From: Bacteroidales bacterium
GTDB lineage: Bacteria; Bacteroidota; Bacteroidia; Bacteroidales; Paludibacteraceae
Assembly: GCA_015061185.1 (NCBI GenBank)
Contig: SUWZ01000003.1
Span: forward strand, 1-64,000
Length of the DNA stretch: 64,000 nucleotides
Direction: 5' to 3'
Shown: positions 39,317 to 48,086 of the stretch, in pieces
Layout of the letters: each line of letters begins with the position of its first letter
Numbering within the stretch: the stretch's first letter is position 1
Position numbers and translations under genes: made by a program
The notes under the pieces: generated by a model
Told to the model about the DNA's origin: nothing
What the model saw: only the letters and a program-made list of their open reading frames with translations
The model's database searches: none

Positions 39317-41356
39317 TTAAATATTTAAATACTCACAAACTTCGTTGTAAACAGATTCTCCGTTAAATCCAAATTTTTCATCCAAAACTTTGTAAGGAGC
39401 AGAATAACCGAAATGGTTTAATCCATGAATAAATCCATTAGCACCAACAAGGTCTCTAATGTTCAAAGATAATCCGGCTGTCATTCCATAAGTAGGGATG
39501 TTATTAGGCAGAACCTCTGTTTGGTATTCTTTGCTTTGCGAGCGGAACAATCCTTCAGACGGAGCAGAAACGATTCTGATATTTAGGTTTTTACGTTCTT
39601 CTAAAAGTTTAGCACCTTCAAACAAAGTAGAAACCTCAGAACCACTTGCCACCATGATGATGTCTGGGGTTCCCTTGCAATCTTTTACGATATAAGCACC
39701 TTTTTCAGCTCCCAAAGCTTGTTCATAATTATTCCCCTTTTCCCAAGGCAAATCATTAATATTTTGGCGAGAAAGAATTAGTCCTGTAGGAGTGTCCAAG
39801 TTTTCCATTGCCATTTTCCATGCCACAGTTGTTTCATGTACATCAGCAGGACGAAGCACCAACATGCTATTTTTTCCTTTATGATTTTTCACATGTTCCA
39901 TTAAACGAACTTGAGCTTCCTGTTCGATAGGTTGATGAGTAGGACCATCTTCCCCAACACGGAAAGCGTCATGAGACCAAATATATTTCACCGGTAGTCT
40001 CATAAGAGCAGACATGCGATAAGCCGGTTTCATGTAATCAGAGAAGGCGAAGAAAGTACCGCAAGCAGCAAAAATACCACCATGAAGAGCGATACCATTC
40101 ATAATACAAGCCATTGTCAATTCAGAAACTCCGGCATTAAAGAAAGCACCAGAAAAATCTCCATTAACAAAAGGATGAGTTTTCTTTAAGAATCCATCAG
40201 TTTTGTCCGAGTTGGATAAATCGGCAGAAGCAACGATCATATTTTCGACATTTTCAGCCAGAACACCCAAAACTGTAGCAGAACCTACTCTAGTAGCCTG
40301 ATTAGGTTTTTGTTCTATTTTTGAGTAATCAATTTTAGGAGCTTCACCACTAAAGAAAGTTTTCAATTTTTCAGCCAATTCAGGGTTTTGTTTTTCCCAT
40401 GTAGCTTGTTCTGCCTTTTTCTTGGTAGCCAATTCGATAAGTTCTTTTTTTCTTTTTGCATAAAGTTCTTTTACTTCATCAAATATTACGAATGGATTTT
40501 CAGGATCACCACCCAAATTTTTGATGGTAGAAGGAATGCAAACGCCAGCGTTAGAAAGAGGCTGTCCATGCGTAGAAACCTTATTTTCCATTGAGCCTCC
40601 ATTGGCATCCAAACAACCGATACCCATAGTTGTTTTACCAATGATTAAGGTAGGTCTTTTAGTCTCTTTATTAGCACTCTCTAAAGCATTATATATTTCT
40701 TGAGCGTTGTTACCGTTGACAGAAATAACATTCCAATTCCAAGCTTTATATTTCATTTCGATATCTTCGGTATCTACCTCATCTACTTTGGTTGATAATT
40801 GAATGTTATTAGCATCATAAAACATGATTAAATTATGAAGTCCTAAGTGACCGGCAACGCGACCGGCACCTTGAGAAATTTCCTCTTGGATACTACCATC
40901 AGAAACGAAAGTATAGATTTTATGACTCATCCATTCTCCGAATCTTGCAGCAAGGAATCTTTCTGCAATTGCGGCACCAACAGCCATTGTGTGTCCTTGT
41001 CCTAATGGTCCGGATGTATTTTCCACACCCAACTCAAAATTCACCTCTGGATGTCCCGGAGTTTTGCTTTGCCACTGACGAAACGATTTTATGTCGTCCA
41101 TTGTCAATTTTTCGCTAAGCAGAAGTGCCGAATACAACATAGGAGACATGTGTCCCGGATCTAAAAAGAATCGGTCTCTGTTAATCCAATTTGAATCGTT
41201 GGGATCATAGTTTAAAAAACTTGAGTATAGGACGTTGATAAAATCAGCACCCCCCATTGCACCTCCCGGATGTCCTGATTTTGCTTTTTCTACCATAGAA
41301 ACAGTCAAAATTCGGATGTTGTCTGCTGCTCGATTTAGCGTTTTAATGTCAACCAT
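39317..41356 (-). CDS. tkt: Transketolase
   Basis: A 679-residue thiamine-diphosphate enzyme of the pentose phosphate pathway, moving two-carbon units between sugar phosphates in the cytoplasm. The N-terminal HPGGAMGGADF and the TPP/metal-binding SDGSIQEEISQGAGRVAGHL...YDANNIQLS segments are intact; DGPTHQPIEQ in the second domain holds the conserved His. The C-terminal domain is complete. It is the last gene of the seven-gene operon starting at 45,306, 2 bases behind the DUF6048 gene, and a perfect hairpin ends the transcript. Confidence 0.97.
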   Translation of the reverse strand: MVDIKTLNRAADNIRILTVSMVEKAKSGHPGGAMGGADFINVLYSSFLNYDPNDSNWINRDRFFLDPGHMSPMLYSALLLSEKLTMDDIKSFRQWQSKTPGHPEVNFELGVENTSGPLGQGHTMAVGAAIAERFLAARFGEWMSHKIYTFVSDGSIQEEISQGAGRVAGHLGLHNLIMFYDANNIQLSTKVDEVDTEDIEMKYKAWNWNVISVNGNNAQEIYNALESANKETKRPTLIIGKTTMGIGCLDANGGSMENKVSTHGQPLSNAGVCIPSTIKNLGGDPENPFVIFDEVKELYAKRKKELIELATKKKAEQATWEKQNPELAEKLKTFFSGEAPKIDYSKIEQKPNQATRVGSATVLGVLAENVENMIVASADLSNSDKTDGFLKKTHPFVNGDFSGAFFNAGVSELTMACIMNGIALHGGIFAACGTFFAFSDYMKPAYRMSALMRLPVKYIWSHDAFRVGEDGPTHQPIEQEAQVRLMEHVKNHKGKNSMLVLRPADVHETTVAWKMAMENLDTPTGLILSRQNINDLPWEKGNNYEQALGAEKGAYIVKDCKGTPDIIMVASGSEVSTLFEGAKLLEERKNLNIRIVSAPSEGLFRSQSKEYQTEVLPNNIPTYGMTAGLSLNIRDLVGANGFIHGLNHFGYSAPYKVLDEKFGFNGESVYNEVCEYLNI

Positions 41357-41358
41357 TT

Positions 41359-42102
41359 TTATTTGTTGTTTTGTTTATGGAAAAAATAACTTATCGTATA
41401 TCTAAATCCCCATTTCCCATACTCCTTGTCGCCATAACCGGGAGCATAAGATTGGTGAATAATTTTGTCATCTTCTTTTTGTAATTTAGCATACAATGGC
41501 AATTTGTAAATAACTTCCCAGCCCAAGCATAATCCGCCTACGATGGGGGTTTTTAGTCCTACAAAAATTTCACCCCAGTGAGCAGTTGTTTTGCCTTCTG
41601 CGGAAAATAGAGTTGGGTCTTTATCCCAATAACTATTTTCGATAGGATAATTTTGTATTTTATAACTATATTTTGGAGCCACTGCATACATCATTCCTAT
41701 GTAGGCATTAGGAAGGATCATTTTGTCCGGATTTTTTTTCCAAAGATTGTATGCTGCACCAAATTTTATATATAGTCCATTTACCTTATATAAATTACCG
41801 GAGACCGGAGTGGAGTATGAATATTCGTCGGAAGCGTCAAAACGATCATATCCCACTACAATTTCAGGATATAAATGATGGAAAAAGTCTGCCTGAACGC
41901 TAGCATTAAATCCCAATCTATCTCTGTTAAATATATGTAGGATAGGAGAAAATAGATCCAAATCAACCGACACCCCATAGAAAGTCTTTCCCTCCCACTT
42001 CTTTTTCTTATCCGCGGCAAGAAGAGAAGCAGATGAGTGCAGTAGGATAACTATTGCAATCCACTTAATAGTAATTGAGGAAAAATTCAACTTGAGCTTC
42101 AT
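41359..42102 (-). CDS. DUF6048-type outer-membrane protein
   Basis: A 247-residue exported protein. A signal peptide (WIAIVILLHSSASLLAA) and strands such as YGVSVDLDLFSPIL, LGFNASVQADFFHHLYPEIVVGYDRFD and WGFRYTISYFFHKQ indicate a small outer-membrane barrel. I assign it to DUF6048 from its shape and its usual partner, the DUF6452 lipoprotein, which lies directly upstream and overlaps it by 38 bases in another frame. Function unknown; the pair is probably one envelope unit. Confidence 0.8.
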   Translation of the reverse strand: MKLKLNFSSITIKWIAIVILLHSSASLLAADKKKKWEGKTFYGVSVDLDLFSPILHIFNRDRLGFNASVQADFFHHLYPEIVVGYDRFDASDEYSYSTPVSGNLYKVNGLYIKFGAAYNLWKKNPDKMILPNAYIGMMYAVAPKYSYKIQNYPIENSYWDKDPTLFSAEGKTTAHWGEIFVGLKTPIVGGLCLGWEVIYKLPLYAKLQKEDDKIIHQSYAPGYGDKEYGKWGFRYTISYFFHKQNNK

Positions 42103-42742
42103 TGTTTTGATTATTTATCAAAGTATGGAGTTTTTTAATGTCTCCTATTCTCTGTCTATTAAATTCAACATCAAGCAAGATTTGGGAGGACAAGCAGCCG
42201 CACTCAGCCGATATAAATTCATCTTGATTGTAATAAGTAATAGATAGAGTGTCAAATATTGGAGTATTATACACGTAGGATACAGAGTCTATATTATGGG
42301 ATAAATAAATGGCACTATTAAAACCATTTGTAAAATAAAAGTCTCCAACCTTTTTTTCTATTTCTAAAGTGTCATTTGTTTTGTTATTTACAAAAATGCG
42401 ATCTGTAATAAAGGTGAGAGTGTTCTCCTCCGCTCCATTGTACATTAAGGCGATTAAATATTCAGATTTGTTGCTATTTTTATTCAGTGGTAAATTAATC
42501 TGACTTTTTTGAGAAAAATCCAAAATGGAATCTGTTCCAATTCCTTGTAATAGTAGAGCTATAGGAGTTGCTTTTTGCGTTGTGTCAGAATATTTATATA
42601 AGTCGATTCTTAGAGGAGTATTCATTACCACATCGCAATGTTCGTTGTTGCAAGAAATAAAAAGCGAGAAACCCACAACGAAAAACAAGACTATTTTTCG
42701 ATGCGAGATTTCTGACATTATTTTCACAAATTTCCAATTCAT
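42065..42742 (-). CDS. DUF6452-type lipoprotein
   Basis: A 225-residue predicted lipoprotein: signal segment IVLFFVVGFSLFISC with the lipid-bearing Cys before NNEHCD. The mature part has beta-strand alternation and conserved Cys in ECGCLSS near the C-terminus. It pairs with the DUF6048 barrel downstream (38-base overlap). Its ATG shares one base with the nitroreductase stop (TAATG), arguing for translational coupling and this start, although MSEISHRK eight codons later is possible. Function unknown. Confidence 0.8.
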   Translation of the reverse strand: MNWKFVKIMSEISHRKIVLFFVVGFSLFISCNNEHCDVVMNTPLRIDLYKYSDTTQKATPIALLLQGIGTDSILDFSQKSQINLPLNKNSNKSEYLIALMYNGAEENTLTFITDRIFVNNKTNDTLEIEKKVGDFYFTNGFNSAIYLSHNIDSVSYVYNTPIFDTLSITYYNQDEFISAECGCLSSQILLDVEFNRQRIGDIKKLHTLINNQNNEAQVEFFLNYY

Positions 42743-43251
42743 TAGACAAAAGAAGTAATTTCGTTTTTACTTTTTCTCTTTTTTTCTGCGATAGTATTTT
42801 CGTTTGCATATCCAATAGGGAGGATAACAATAGCCTCTTCATTTAGAGGTAGTTGTAATATCTCTGCGCATTTGAGAGCATCAAAATTGCACACCCAGCA
42901 AGTCCCCAATCCCAATTCCTGAGCAGCCAGAACAATATGTTCTGTAGCAATTGCAACATCGATATCGCAATGATCTTTACTATCGGAGCCTCTTTTCCAT
43001 GATTCAGAATGAATGCCGCATACAACAATGTAGAGAGGAGCCTCCTTGAACCAATCTCTATTGTAGCAATCGTGCAATGCACACTTTTTCTCTTCGGATT
43101 GAACAACGATAAATCTCCAAGGCTGTTTATTTACGGCTGAAGGGGCTAAACGAGCCACTTCCAATAGATACTCGATTTTCTCTTTTTCAACCGGTTGTTG
43201 AGAATAAGCACGAACAGAGTGTCTTTTTTGTATGAGTTCTAGTAAATTCAT
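42742..43251 (-). CDS. Nitroreductase-family flavoprotein
   Basis: A 169-residue FMN-dependent nitroreductase. FMN contacts are RHSVRAYSQQPV at the N-terminus, PSAVNKQPWRF in the middle and ILPIGYANE near the end; GTCWVCNF carries two Cys. The protein is on the short side of the family. Natural substrates of these NAD(P)H-dependent enzymes are mostly unknown (quinones, nitroaromatics, flavins). It sits in the middle of the tkt operon, 8 bases after the DUF7935 gene and one base overlapping the lipoprotein start. Confidence 0.92.
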   Translation of the reverse strand: MNLLELIQKRHSVRAYSQQPVEKEKIEYLLEVARLAPSAVNKQPWRFIVVQSEEKKCALHDCYNRDWFKEAPLYIVVCGIHSESWKRGSDSKDHCDIDVAIATEHIVLAAQELGLGTCWVCNFDALKCAEILQLPLNEEAIVILPIGYANENTIAEKKRKSKNEITSFV

Positions 43252-43259
43252 TATCGAGA

Positions 43260-43784
43260 TTATCCAAATGATTTAACTTCAGCTTTCAAAATATTAAGAG
43301 CAATATCAATAGGACTCTCTTCAAGCTCGCCGTATCTTTCGATAACAATCTTAGCCAACTCAATGGCAGGAAGTTTATTAGGGATTTCAGAGGCGCATGT
43401 ATTAATAAGTTGAATCATTGTCTCTTTTGCATTTTTTGTCACCAACCAAACTTCTTTACCTACATAAATCTGTTGAGTTACATTATGTTCGAACTCTTCT
43501 CGGATAGTTGTAAGCAACATTAAGTGTAAATCGCCGCTTGTCATATTACCTGTTTGAACACGCATGATAAGAGAGTCGGGACGAATACGTTCTAAGAAGA
43601 GAGCCAAACGTTCGTAAGCAGTAAGTTTAATAGGATTTAAACTTTTAGCTGTTTCACGTCTCATTTCGTAGTATCTTTTTCTCTCTTCATTTTTAAAGAA
43701 ATCTCTTAAAAGATAGTATGTAGTCAATAATACCAACAATCCCGGTATTGTAACTTTTGCCAATTCAAGAATAAAATTTTCCAT
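43260..43784 (-). CDS. DUF7935-type membrane-anchored protein
   Basis: A 174-residue protein with one N-terminal helix (KVTIPGLLVLLTTYYLL) and a conserved cytoplasmic part: KLTAYERLALFLERI, NMTSGDLHLMLLTTIREEFEHNVTQQIYV and a Leu-rich C-terminal helix. This is a conserved Bacteroidetes protein with no known function. It lies between the glycosyltransferase and the nitroreductase with very short gaps (3 and 8 bases), so is tightly co-expressed. Confidence 0.82.
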   Translation of the reverse strand: MENFILELAKVTIPGLLVLLTTYYLLRDFFKNEERKRYYEMRRETAKSLNPIKLTAYERLALFLERIRPDSLIMRVQTGNMTSGDLHLMLLTTIREEFEHNVTQQIYVGKEVWLVTKNAKETMIQLINTCASEIPNKLPAIELAKIVIERYGELEESPIDIALNILKAEVKSFG

Positions 43785-43787
43785 TTA

Positions 43788-44747
43788 TTAATCTAAGTTT
43801 AATGTTTTTTCCAATTTATAATCATTTCTTTCGGAAGAATTTCTTGCAATCATTTCACCAATAAACCCGGACAAGAATAGTTGAGTTCCAATAATCATGC
43901 TTGTCAGAGATAAGTAAAAATAGGGACTATCAGTAACAAGCGGAGCATTTGTACCTTCCCAGATGTGATATAGTTTCACACCACCCACGACACAAACTGA
44001 AATCAGTCCTATAAAAAACATTAAGGAGCCCACGATGCCGAAAAAGTGCATAGGTTTTTTCCCGAAAGTAGAAAGAAACCAAAGAGAAATTAAGTCTAAA
44101 TAACCATTGAAGAAACGATTAATTCCAAATTTAGATACACCATATTTTCTCGCTTGGTGTTTTACCACTTTCTCTCCAATTTTTTTAAATCCGGCATTTT
44201 TTGCCAAGTAAGGGATATAGCGATGCATTTCTCCATATACTTCGATGCTTTTCACTACATTTTTTCTGTAGGCTTTTAGTCCACAATTGAAGTCGTGCAA
44301 GTAAATTCCGGAAATAGTGCGAGTAGTAGCATTAAAGAGTTTAGAAGGAAGATTTTTCGTTAATTTAGAATCGTAACGAATTTTCTTCCATCCGGAAACC
44401 AAGTCGTACCCCTCATCGGTTATCATTTTATAAAGTTCAGGGATTTCTTCCGGACTATCTTGAAGGTCAGCGTCCATAGTGACAACCACTTCACCATTGC
44501 ACTCTTTGAAACCACAGTAAAGGGCCGCAGATTTTCCGTAGTTGCGTCTGAATTTAATACCTTTAGCTTCAGGATATTTGCTACCTAACTCTTCAATGAT
44601 ATTCCAAGAATTATCAGTACTTCCATCATTAATAAAGATAACCTCGTAAGAGAAATTATTTTCCTCCATTACGCGTTTTATCCATAAGAAAAGTTCATTT
44701 AAAGAATCTTCTTCATTATATAATGGGATGACTACGGATATATCCAT
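43788..44747 (-). CDS. Family 2 glycosyltransferase (GtrB/DPM-like)
   Basis: A 319-residue GT-A glycosyltransferase. The nucleotide-sugar fold runs from SVVIPLYNEEDSLNEL through VTMDADLQDSPEEIPEL (DxD-like DAD) to NCGLKAY; two C-terminal helices (FFGIVGSLMFFIGLISVCVV and FYLSLTSMIIGTQLFLSGFI) anchor it in the membrane. The layout is that of polyprenyl-phosphate mannosyl/glucosyl transferases (GtrB, ArnC, DPM1), which make lipid-linked sugars for export. The sugar is unknown. It begins 13 bases after the DUF4199 gene. Confidence 0.92.
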   Translation of the reverse strand: MDISVVIPLYNEEDSLNELFLWIKRVMEENNFSYEVIFINDGSTDNSWNIIEELGSKYPEAKGIKFRRNYGKSAALYCGFKECNGEVVVTMDADLQDSPEEIPELYKMITDEGYDLVSGWKKIRYDSKLTKNLPSKLFNATTRTISGIYLHDFNCGLKAYRKNVVKSIEVYGEMHRYIPYLAKNAGFKKIGEKVVKHQARKYGVSKFGINRFFNGYLDLISLWFLSTFGKKPMHFFGIVGSLMFFIGLISVCVVGGVKLYHIWEGTNAPLVTDSPYFYLSLTSMIIGTQLFLSGFIGEMIARNSSERNDYKLEKTLNLD

Positions 44748-44760
44748 ATATTACACAGAT

Positions 44761-45306
44761 TTAATTTACAATATTATTTTTATTCCGAAAAGAAAAAGAT
44801 GTAAAAATGGATAAAATGAACCCCATTAAGAAGAAAGACCACATACTCGATAGAGCAAAATTGGCTGCGGTCATACTTTTGAGGTTGTTTACCATTAGTA
44901 TTTTATCGTTTTCGGTTAAATTAAAATTAGAATGATTGATTAACGAAATAGATGTTTCAATCGTTTGTTGTAGTACTTTAGGATTAATAAATTGGAAATA
45001 GAAGTAAAAGAAAGTTGCCAAAAGCATTGAAACGAAGAAAAATAGATTCATTCCAAAATTGAGAGCTTTAAAGTAGGTTATATCTCCATTTAGTAAATCT
45101 CTATTGTACACCATTGTGTAGTGATATACACAAAAGATAGTAATTGCGAACCCTAAAGAAGAAAGTATAAGGGAACACAAAGGAAGTTTAGCGCAAAATT
45201 GCAGTTGAATGAAGTAGATAAAAATTAAGGCTCCACCCAATACCAAGCCGGCTGACATAGCATAAGTAGTAGCATTTTCTCTATTTTTATTTTCTTTCTC
45301 CATCAT
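44761..45306 (-). CDS. DUF4199 membrane protein
   Basis: A 181-residue membrane protein with four helices (about 15-35, 40-60, 80-102, 145-170) in the DUF4199 pattern: YAMSAGLVLGGALIFIYF, then an ITYFKALNFGMNLFFFVSMLLA stretch. The family is restricted mainly to Bacteroidetes, function unknown; its position before a GtrB-like glycosyltransferase is typical. It is the first gene of the operon running to tkt, with a -7 box 21 bases upstream. Confidence 0.88.
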   Translation of the reverse strand: MMEKENKNRENATTYAMSAGLVLGGALIFIYFIQLQFCAKLPLCSLILSSLGFAITIFCVYHYTMVYNRDLLNGDITYFKALNFGMNLFFFVSMLLATFFYFYFQFINPKVLQQTIETSISLINHSNFNLTENDKILMVNNLKSMTAANFALSSMWSFFLMGFILSIFTSFSFRNKNNIVN

Positions 45307-45326
45307 TATTTTCCTTAAAAACGGTG

Positions 45327-45334
45327 CAAATTTA
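45327..45334 (-). promoter_or_regulatory. -7 box of the DUF4199-tkt operon
   Basis: On the minus strand TAAATTTG fits TAnnTTTG, 20 bases before the DUF4199 start. It lies back-to-back with the SRP RNA promoter at 45,377-45,406. Confidence 0.5.
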
Positions 45335-45376
45335 GCGATTTTTTTAGAGTGATAGAAAATTTTTTTGCGAAAAATG

Positions 45377-45406
45377 TTTGTAATTAAAAAAAAATATCTA
45401 CTTTTG
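45377..45406 (+). promoter_or_regulatory. Promoter of SRP RNA-tRNA-Thr unit
   Basis: TTTG at 45,377-45,380 and TACTTTTG at 45,399-45,406, spaced 18 bases, match the Bacteroidetes consensus. The first base of the SRP RNA stem is 4 bases downstream. Confidence 0.75.
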
Positions 45407-45409
45407 CAA

Positions 45410-45509
45410 CGGGTAAGTCCTATACGACCAGCTCCCTTAGAATCCCCCAGGGCTTGATCGCAGCAAGGGTAATTCGGTTGTAGCGGTGCGATGTAGATTG
45501 CTTGCCCGC
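45410..45509 (+). ncRNA. ffs: Signal recognition particle RNA (small SRP)
   Basis: A 100-nt RNA gene missing from the ORF track. The ends pair (CGGGTAAG with CTTGCCCG). The centre carries the Ffh-binding hairpin, CAGG on the 5' side and AGCA on the 3' side, in CCCCCAGGGCTTGATCGCAGCAAGGGTAA. The apical loop is not the common GGAA. It binds Ffh and targets nascent membrane proteins. A strong promoter precedes it and a tRNA-Thr follows after 2 bases, so both likely come from one precursor. Confidence 0.85.
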
Positions 45510-45511
45510 TT

Positions 45512-45585
45512 GCCTCTTTAGCTCAGTTGGCCAGAGCACGTGATTTGTAATCTCGGGGTCGTTGGTTCGAATCCGACAAGAGGCT
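45512..45585 (+). tRNA. tRNA-Thr (anticodon UGU)
   Basis: A 74-nt cloverleaf: acceptor GCCTCTT/AAGAGGC, D-stem GCTC/GAGC, anticodon loop TTTGTAA, T-arm GTTGGTTCGAATCCGAC. The anticodon TGT reads ACA codons. The anticodon stem CGTGA/TCTCG has one T-T mismatch. CCA is not encoded. It lies 2 bases after the SRP RNA. Confidence 0.95.
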
Positions 45586-45592
45586 CAAAAGG

Positions 45593-45620
45593 AAGGTGTA
45601 CGGGAGTGCACCTTTTTTTG
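45593..45620 (+). terminator. Terminator of the ffs-tRNA-Thr unit
   Basis: AAGGTG pairs with CACCTT around a short loop, followed by seven T residues. Confidence 0.75.
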
Positions 45621-45741
45621 TTGTATGAAAGGGGTGGAGAGTTGTGGTGGGTTGTTGGTGTAGAGACGACGATTTGATAAATTTAATCGTTTTAAGAGAA
45701 ACTTCTTTCTAGGAGTGTTTTTCTACCTCATTTCTTTATTG

Positions 45742-45749
45742 TATCTTTG
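45742..45749 (+). promoter_or_regulatory. -7 box of purM operon
   Basis: TATCTTTG fits TAnnTTTG, 36 bases upstream of the purM ATG. No purine-repressor site or riboswitch is apparent in the 120 bases before it. Confidence 0.5.
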
Positions 45750-45785
45750 TAGGCAAATAATTGTTTTATTAATAAAATATTCGTT

Positions 45786-46952
45786 ATGAGCGATCAACGT
45801 TATAATTTGCGCGGAGTTTCTGCAGGGAAAGAGGATGTACACAATGCTATAAAGAACATTGATAAGGGTTTATATCCTAAGGCTTTTTGTAAGATTATTC
45901 CTGATATTTTGGGTGGTGATTCAGAGTATTGTAACATTATGCATGCTGATGGAGCCGGTACTAAATCATCTTTGGCTTACATGTATTGGAAGGAAACGGG
46001 AGATTTGTCTGTGTGGAAGGGGATCGCTCAGGATGCGTTAATAATGAATATTGATGATTTGTTGTGCGTTGGTGCAACAGATAATATTTTGGTCTCTTCA
46101 ACTATTGGACGAAACAAATTGTTGATTCCCGGCGAAGTGATCTCTGCTATTATTAATGGTACAGATGAATTGTTGGCAGAGTTGAGAGAGATGGGAATAG
46201 GGGTGTATGCGACCGGAGGAGAGACTGCAGATGTCGGTGATTTAGTTCGTACAATAATTGTAGATAGTACAGTGACATGTAGAATGAAGCGTGCTGATGT
46301 TGTCGATAATGCAAATATTCAAGCCGGAGATGTAATCGTGGGATTGGCATCATACGGTCAAGCAAAATATGAAAAGGAGTATAATGGGGGAATGGGTAGT
46401 AATGGTTTGACCTCAGCTCGTCATGATGTCTTTTCAAAATATTTGGCAGAGAAATATCCCGAAAGTTTTGATGCAGGAGTGCCTTCTGAGTTGGTTTATT
46501 CAGGAGCTTTATCTTTGTTAGACAAGGTTGAGGGTTCTCCTATAAATGCCGGAAAGATGGTGTTGTCGCCAACAAGAACATACGCTCCTGTTATTAAGAA
46601 AGTGTTGGATGTGATGAGAAAGGAGATTCACGGTATGGTTCATTGTTCCGGTGGAGCGCAAACAAAAGTATTGCACTTTGTTGATAATGTGAAAATTACA
46701 AAAAATAATTTATTTGCAGTTCCTCCATTGTTCAAAACAATTCAAAATCAATCTGGAACTGATTGGAAAGAGATGTATAAAGTCTTCAATATGGGTCATC
46801 GATTTGAACTTTATTTGCCGGAGAAATTGGCAGGAGAGGTGATTCAAATCTCAAGAGAATTTGGCATTGATGCTCAAATTGTAGGTTTTGTTGAGAAGTC
46901 GGATAAGAAGGAGTTGGTGATAGAAAGTGAGTTTGGACGTTTTGAATATTGA
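45786..46952 (+). CDS. purM: Phosphoribosylformylglycinamidine cyclo-ligase (AIR synthase)
   Basis: A 388-residue member of the PurM superfamily, closing the imidazole ring of AIR from FGAM with ATP in purine synthesis. It has the longer Bacteroidetes form: HADGAGTKSSLAY (substrate loop), LIMNIDDLLCVGATD and YATGGETADVGDLVRTIIVD (metal/ATP loop), then GLTSARHDVF. Classic E. coli PurM is about 345 residues. It heads purM-prfA-cysK, with 24 bases to prfA. Confidence 0.92.
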   Translation: MSDQRYNLRGVSAGKEDVHNAIKNIDKGLYPKAFCKIIPDILGGDSEYCNIMHADGAGTKSSLAYMYWKETGDLSVWKGIAQDALIMNIDDLLCVGATDNILVSSTIGRNKLLIPGEVISAIINGTDELLAELREMGIGVYATGGETADVGDLVRTIIVDSTVTCRMKRADVVDNANIQAGDVIVGLASYGQAKYEKEYNGGMGSNGLTSARHDVFSKYLAEKYPESFDAGVPSELVYSGALSLLDKVEGSPINAGKMVLSPTRTYAPVIKKVLDVMRKEIHGMVHCSGGAQTKVLHFVDNVKITKNNLFAVPPLFKTIQNQSGTDWKEMYKVFNMGHRFELYLPEKLAGEVIQISREFGIDAQIVGFVEKSDKKELVIESEFGRFEY

Positions 46953-46976
46953 TTAACGGATTGAAAATTTAGTAGT

Positions 46977-48086
46977 ATGTCTGAAAATACATTGTTGCAA
47001 AGATTAGAAGGTTTAGAGCATAAATTTGAAGAGATTTCTACGCTAATCACGGATCCGTCTGTAATTGCGGATATGAAGCGATATGTGAAGTTGAATAAAG
47101 AGTATCGAGATTTGGAGCGCATTGTTTCTGCAAGAAAGGAGTATGTGCGAGTGCTTTCCAATATAGCAGAAGCAAAAAGTATATTGGAAACAGAAAGTGA
47201 TCCGGAAATGCGAGAGATGGCAAAGATGGAGTTGGAGGAGTTGGAGCCTCAATTGCCATCTATGGAGGAGAATATAAAAATTTTGTTGATACCTTCCGAC
47301 CCTGAAGATTCAAAGAATGCGATAGTAGAAATTAGAGGAGGAACAGGTGGGGACGAGGCAGCTCTTTTTGCCGGAGATTTGTATAAAATGTATGCAAAAT
47401 ATTGTGAAACAAAAGGTTGGAGTATCGCTGTTTCAAGTTTTAATGAAGGAACAGCCGGCGGATTCAAAGAGATAATCTTTACTGTTTCCGGAGAGAATGT
47501 ATATGGAACGTTAAAATATGAATCCGGTGTTCATCGGGTACAAAGAGTACCTGCAACCGAAACACAGGGCAGAGTTCATACTTCAGCAGCAACAGTTGCA
47601 GTTTTGCCGGAGGCGGATGAGTTTGATGTTGAGATTAATGAAGGAGAGATTAAGTGGGATACTTTTCGTTCCGGAGGCGCAGGTGGGCAGAATGTCAATA
47701 AGGTGGAATCCGGAGTGCGTTTACGCTATATGTGGAGAAATCCTGTAACAGGAGTTTCAGAAGAGATTTTGATTGAGTGTACAGAAACTAGAGATCAACC
47801 TAAAAATAAAGAGAGGGCTTTGTCACGATTGAGAACGATGATTTATGACAGAGAACATCAGAAATATGTAGATGATATTGCTCAAAGACGAAAAACAATG
47901 GTCTCTACCGGAGATAGGTCAGCTAAAATTCGGACCTATAACTATCCGCAAGGAAGAGTAACCGACCACAGAATAAATTTAACTTTGTATAATTTACAAG
48001 CTGTCGTTGGAGGTGAAATACAAGAGATTATTGATAAGTTGATTATTGCAGAAAATGCAGAAAGATTGAAAGAGAGTGAATTATGA
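46977..48086 (+). CDS. prfA: Peptide chain release factor 1
   Basis: A 369-residue class I release factor reading UAA and UAG. The peptidyl-tRNA hydrolysis motif GGQ is in RSGGAGGQNVNKVESGVRL; the region ETQGRVHTSAATVAVLPE and the preceding RVQRVPAT are conserved in RF1. The C-terminal tail is complete. It is translationally coupled to cysK through an ATGA overlap of four bases. Confidence 0.96.
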   Translation: MSENTLLQRLEGLEHKFEEISTLITDPSVIADMKRYVKLNKEYRDLERIVSARKEYVRVLSNIAEAKSILETESDPEMREMAKMELEELEPQLPSMEENIKILLIPSDPEDSKNAIVEIRGGTGGDEAALFAGDLYKMYAKYCETKGWSIAVSSFNEGTAGGFKEIIFTVSGENVYGTLKYESGVHRVQRVPATETQGRVHTSAATVAVLPEADEFDVEINEGEIKWDTFRSGGAGGQNVNKVESGVRLRYMWRNPVTGVSEEILIECTETRDQPKNKERALSRLRTMIYDREHQKYVDDIAQRRKTMVSTGDRSAKIRTYNYPQGRVTDHRINLTLYNLQAVVGGEIQEIIDKLIIAENAERLKESEL

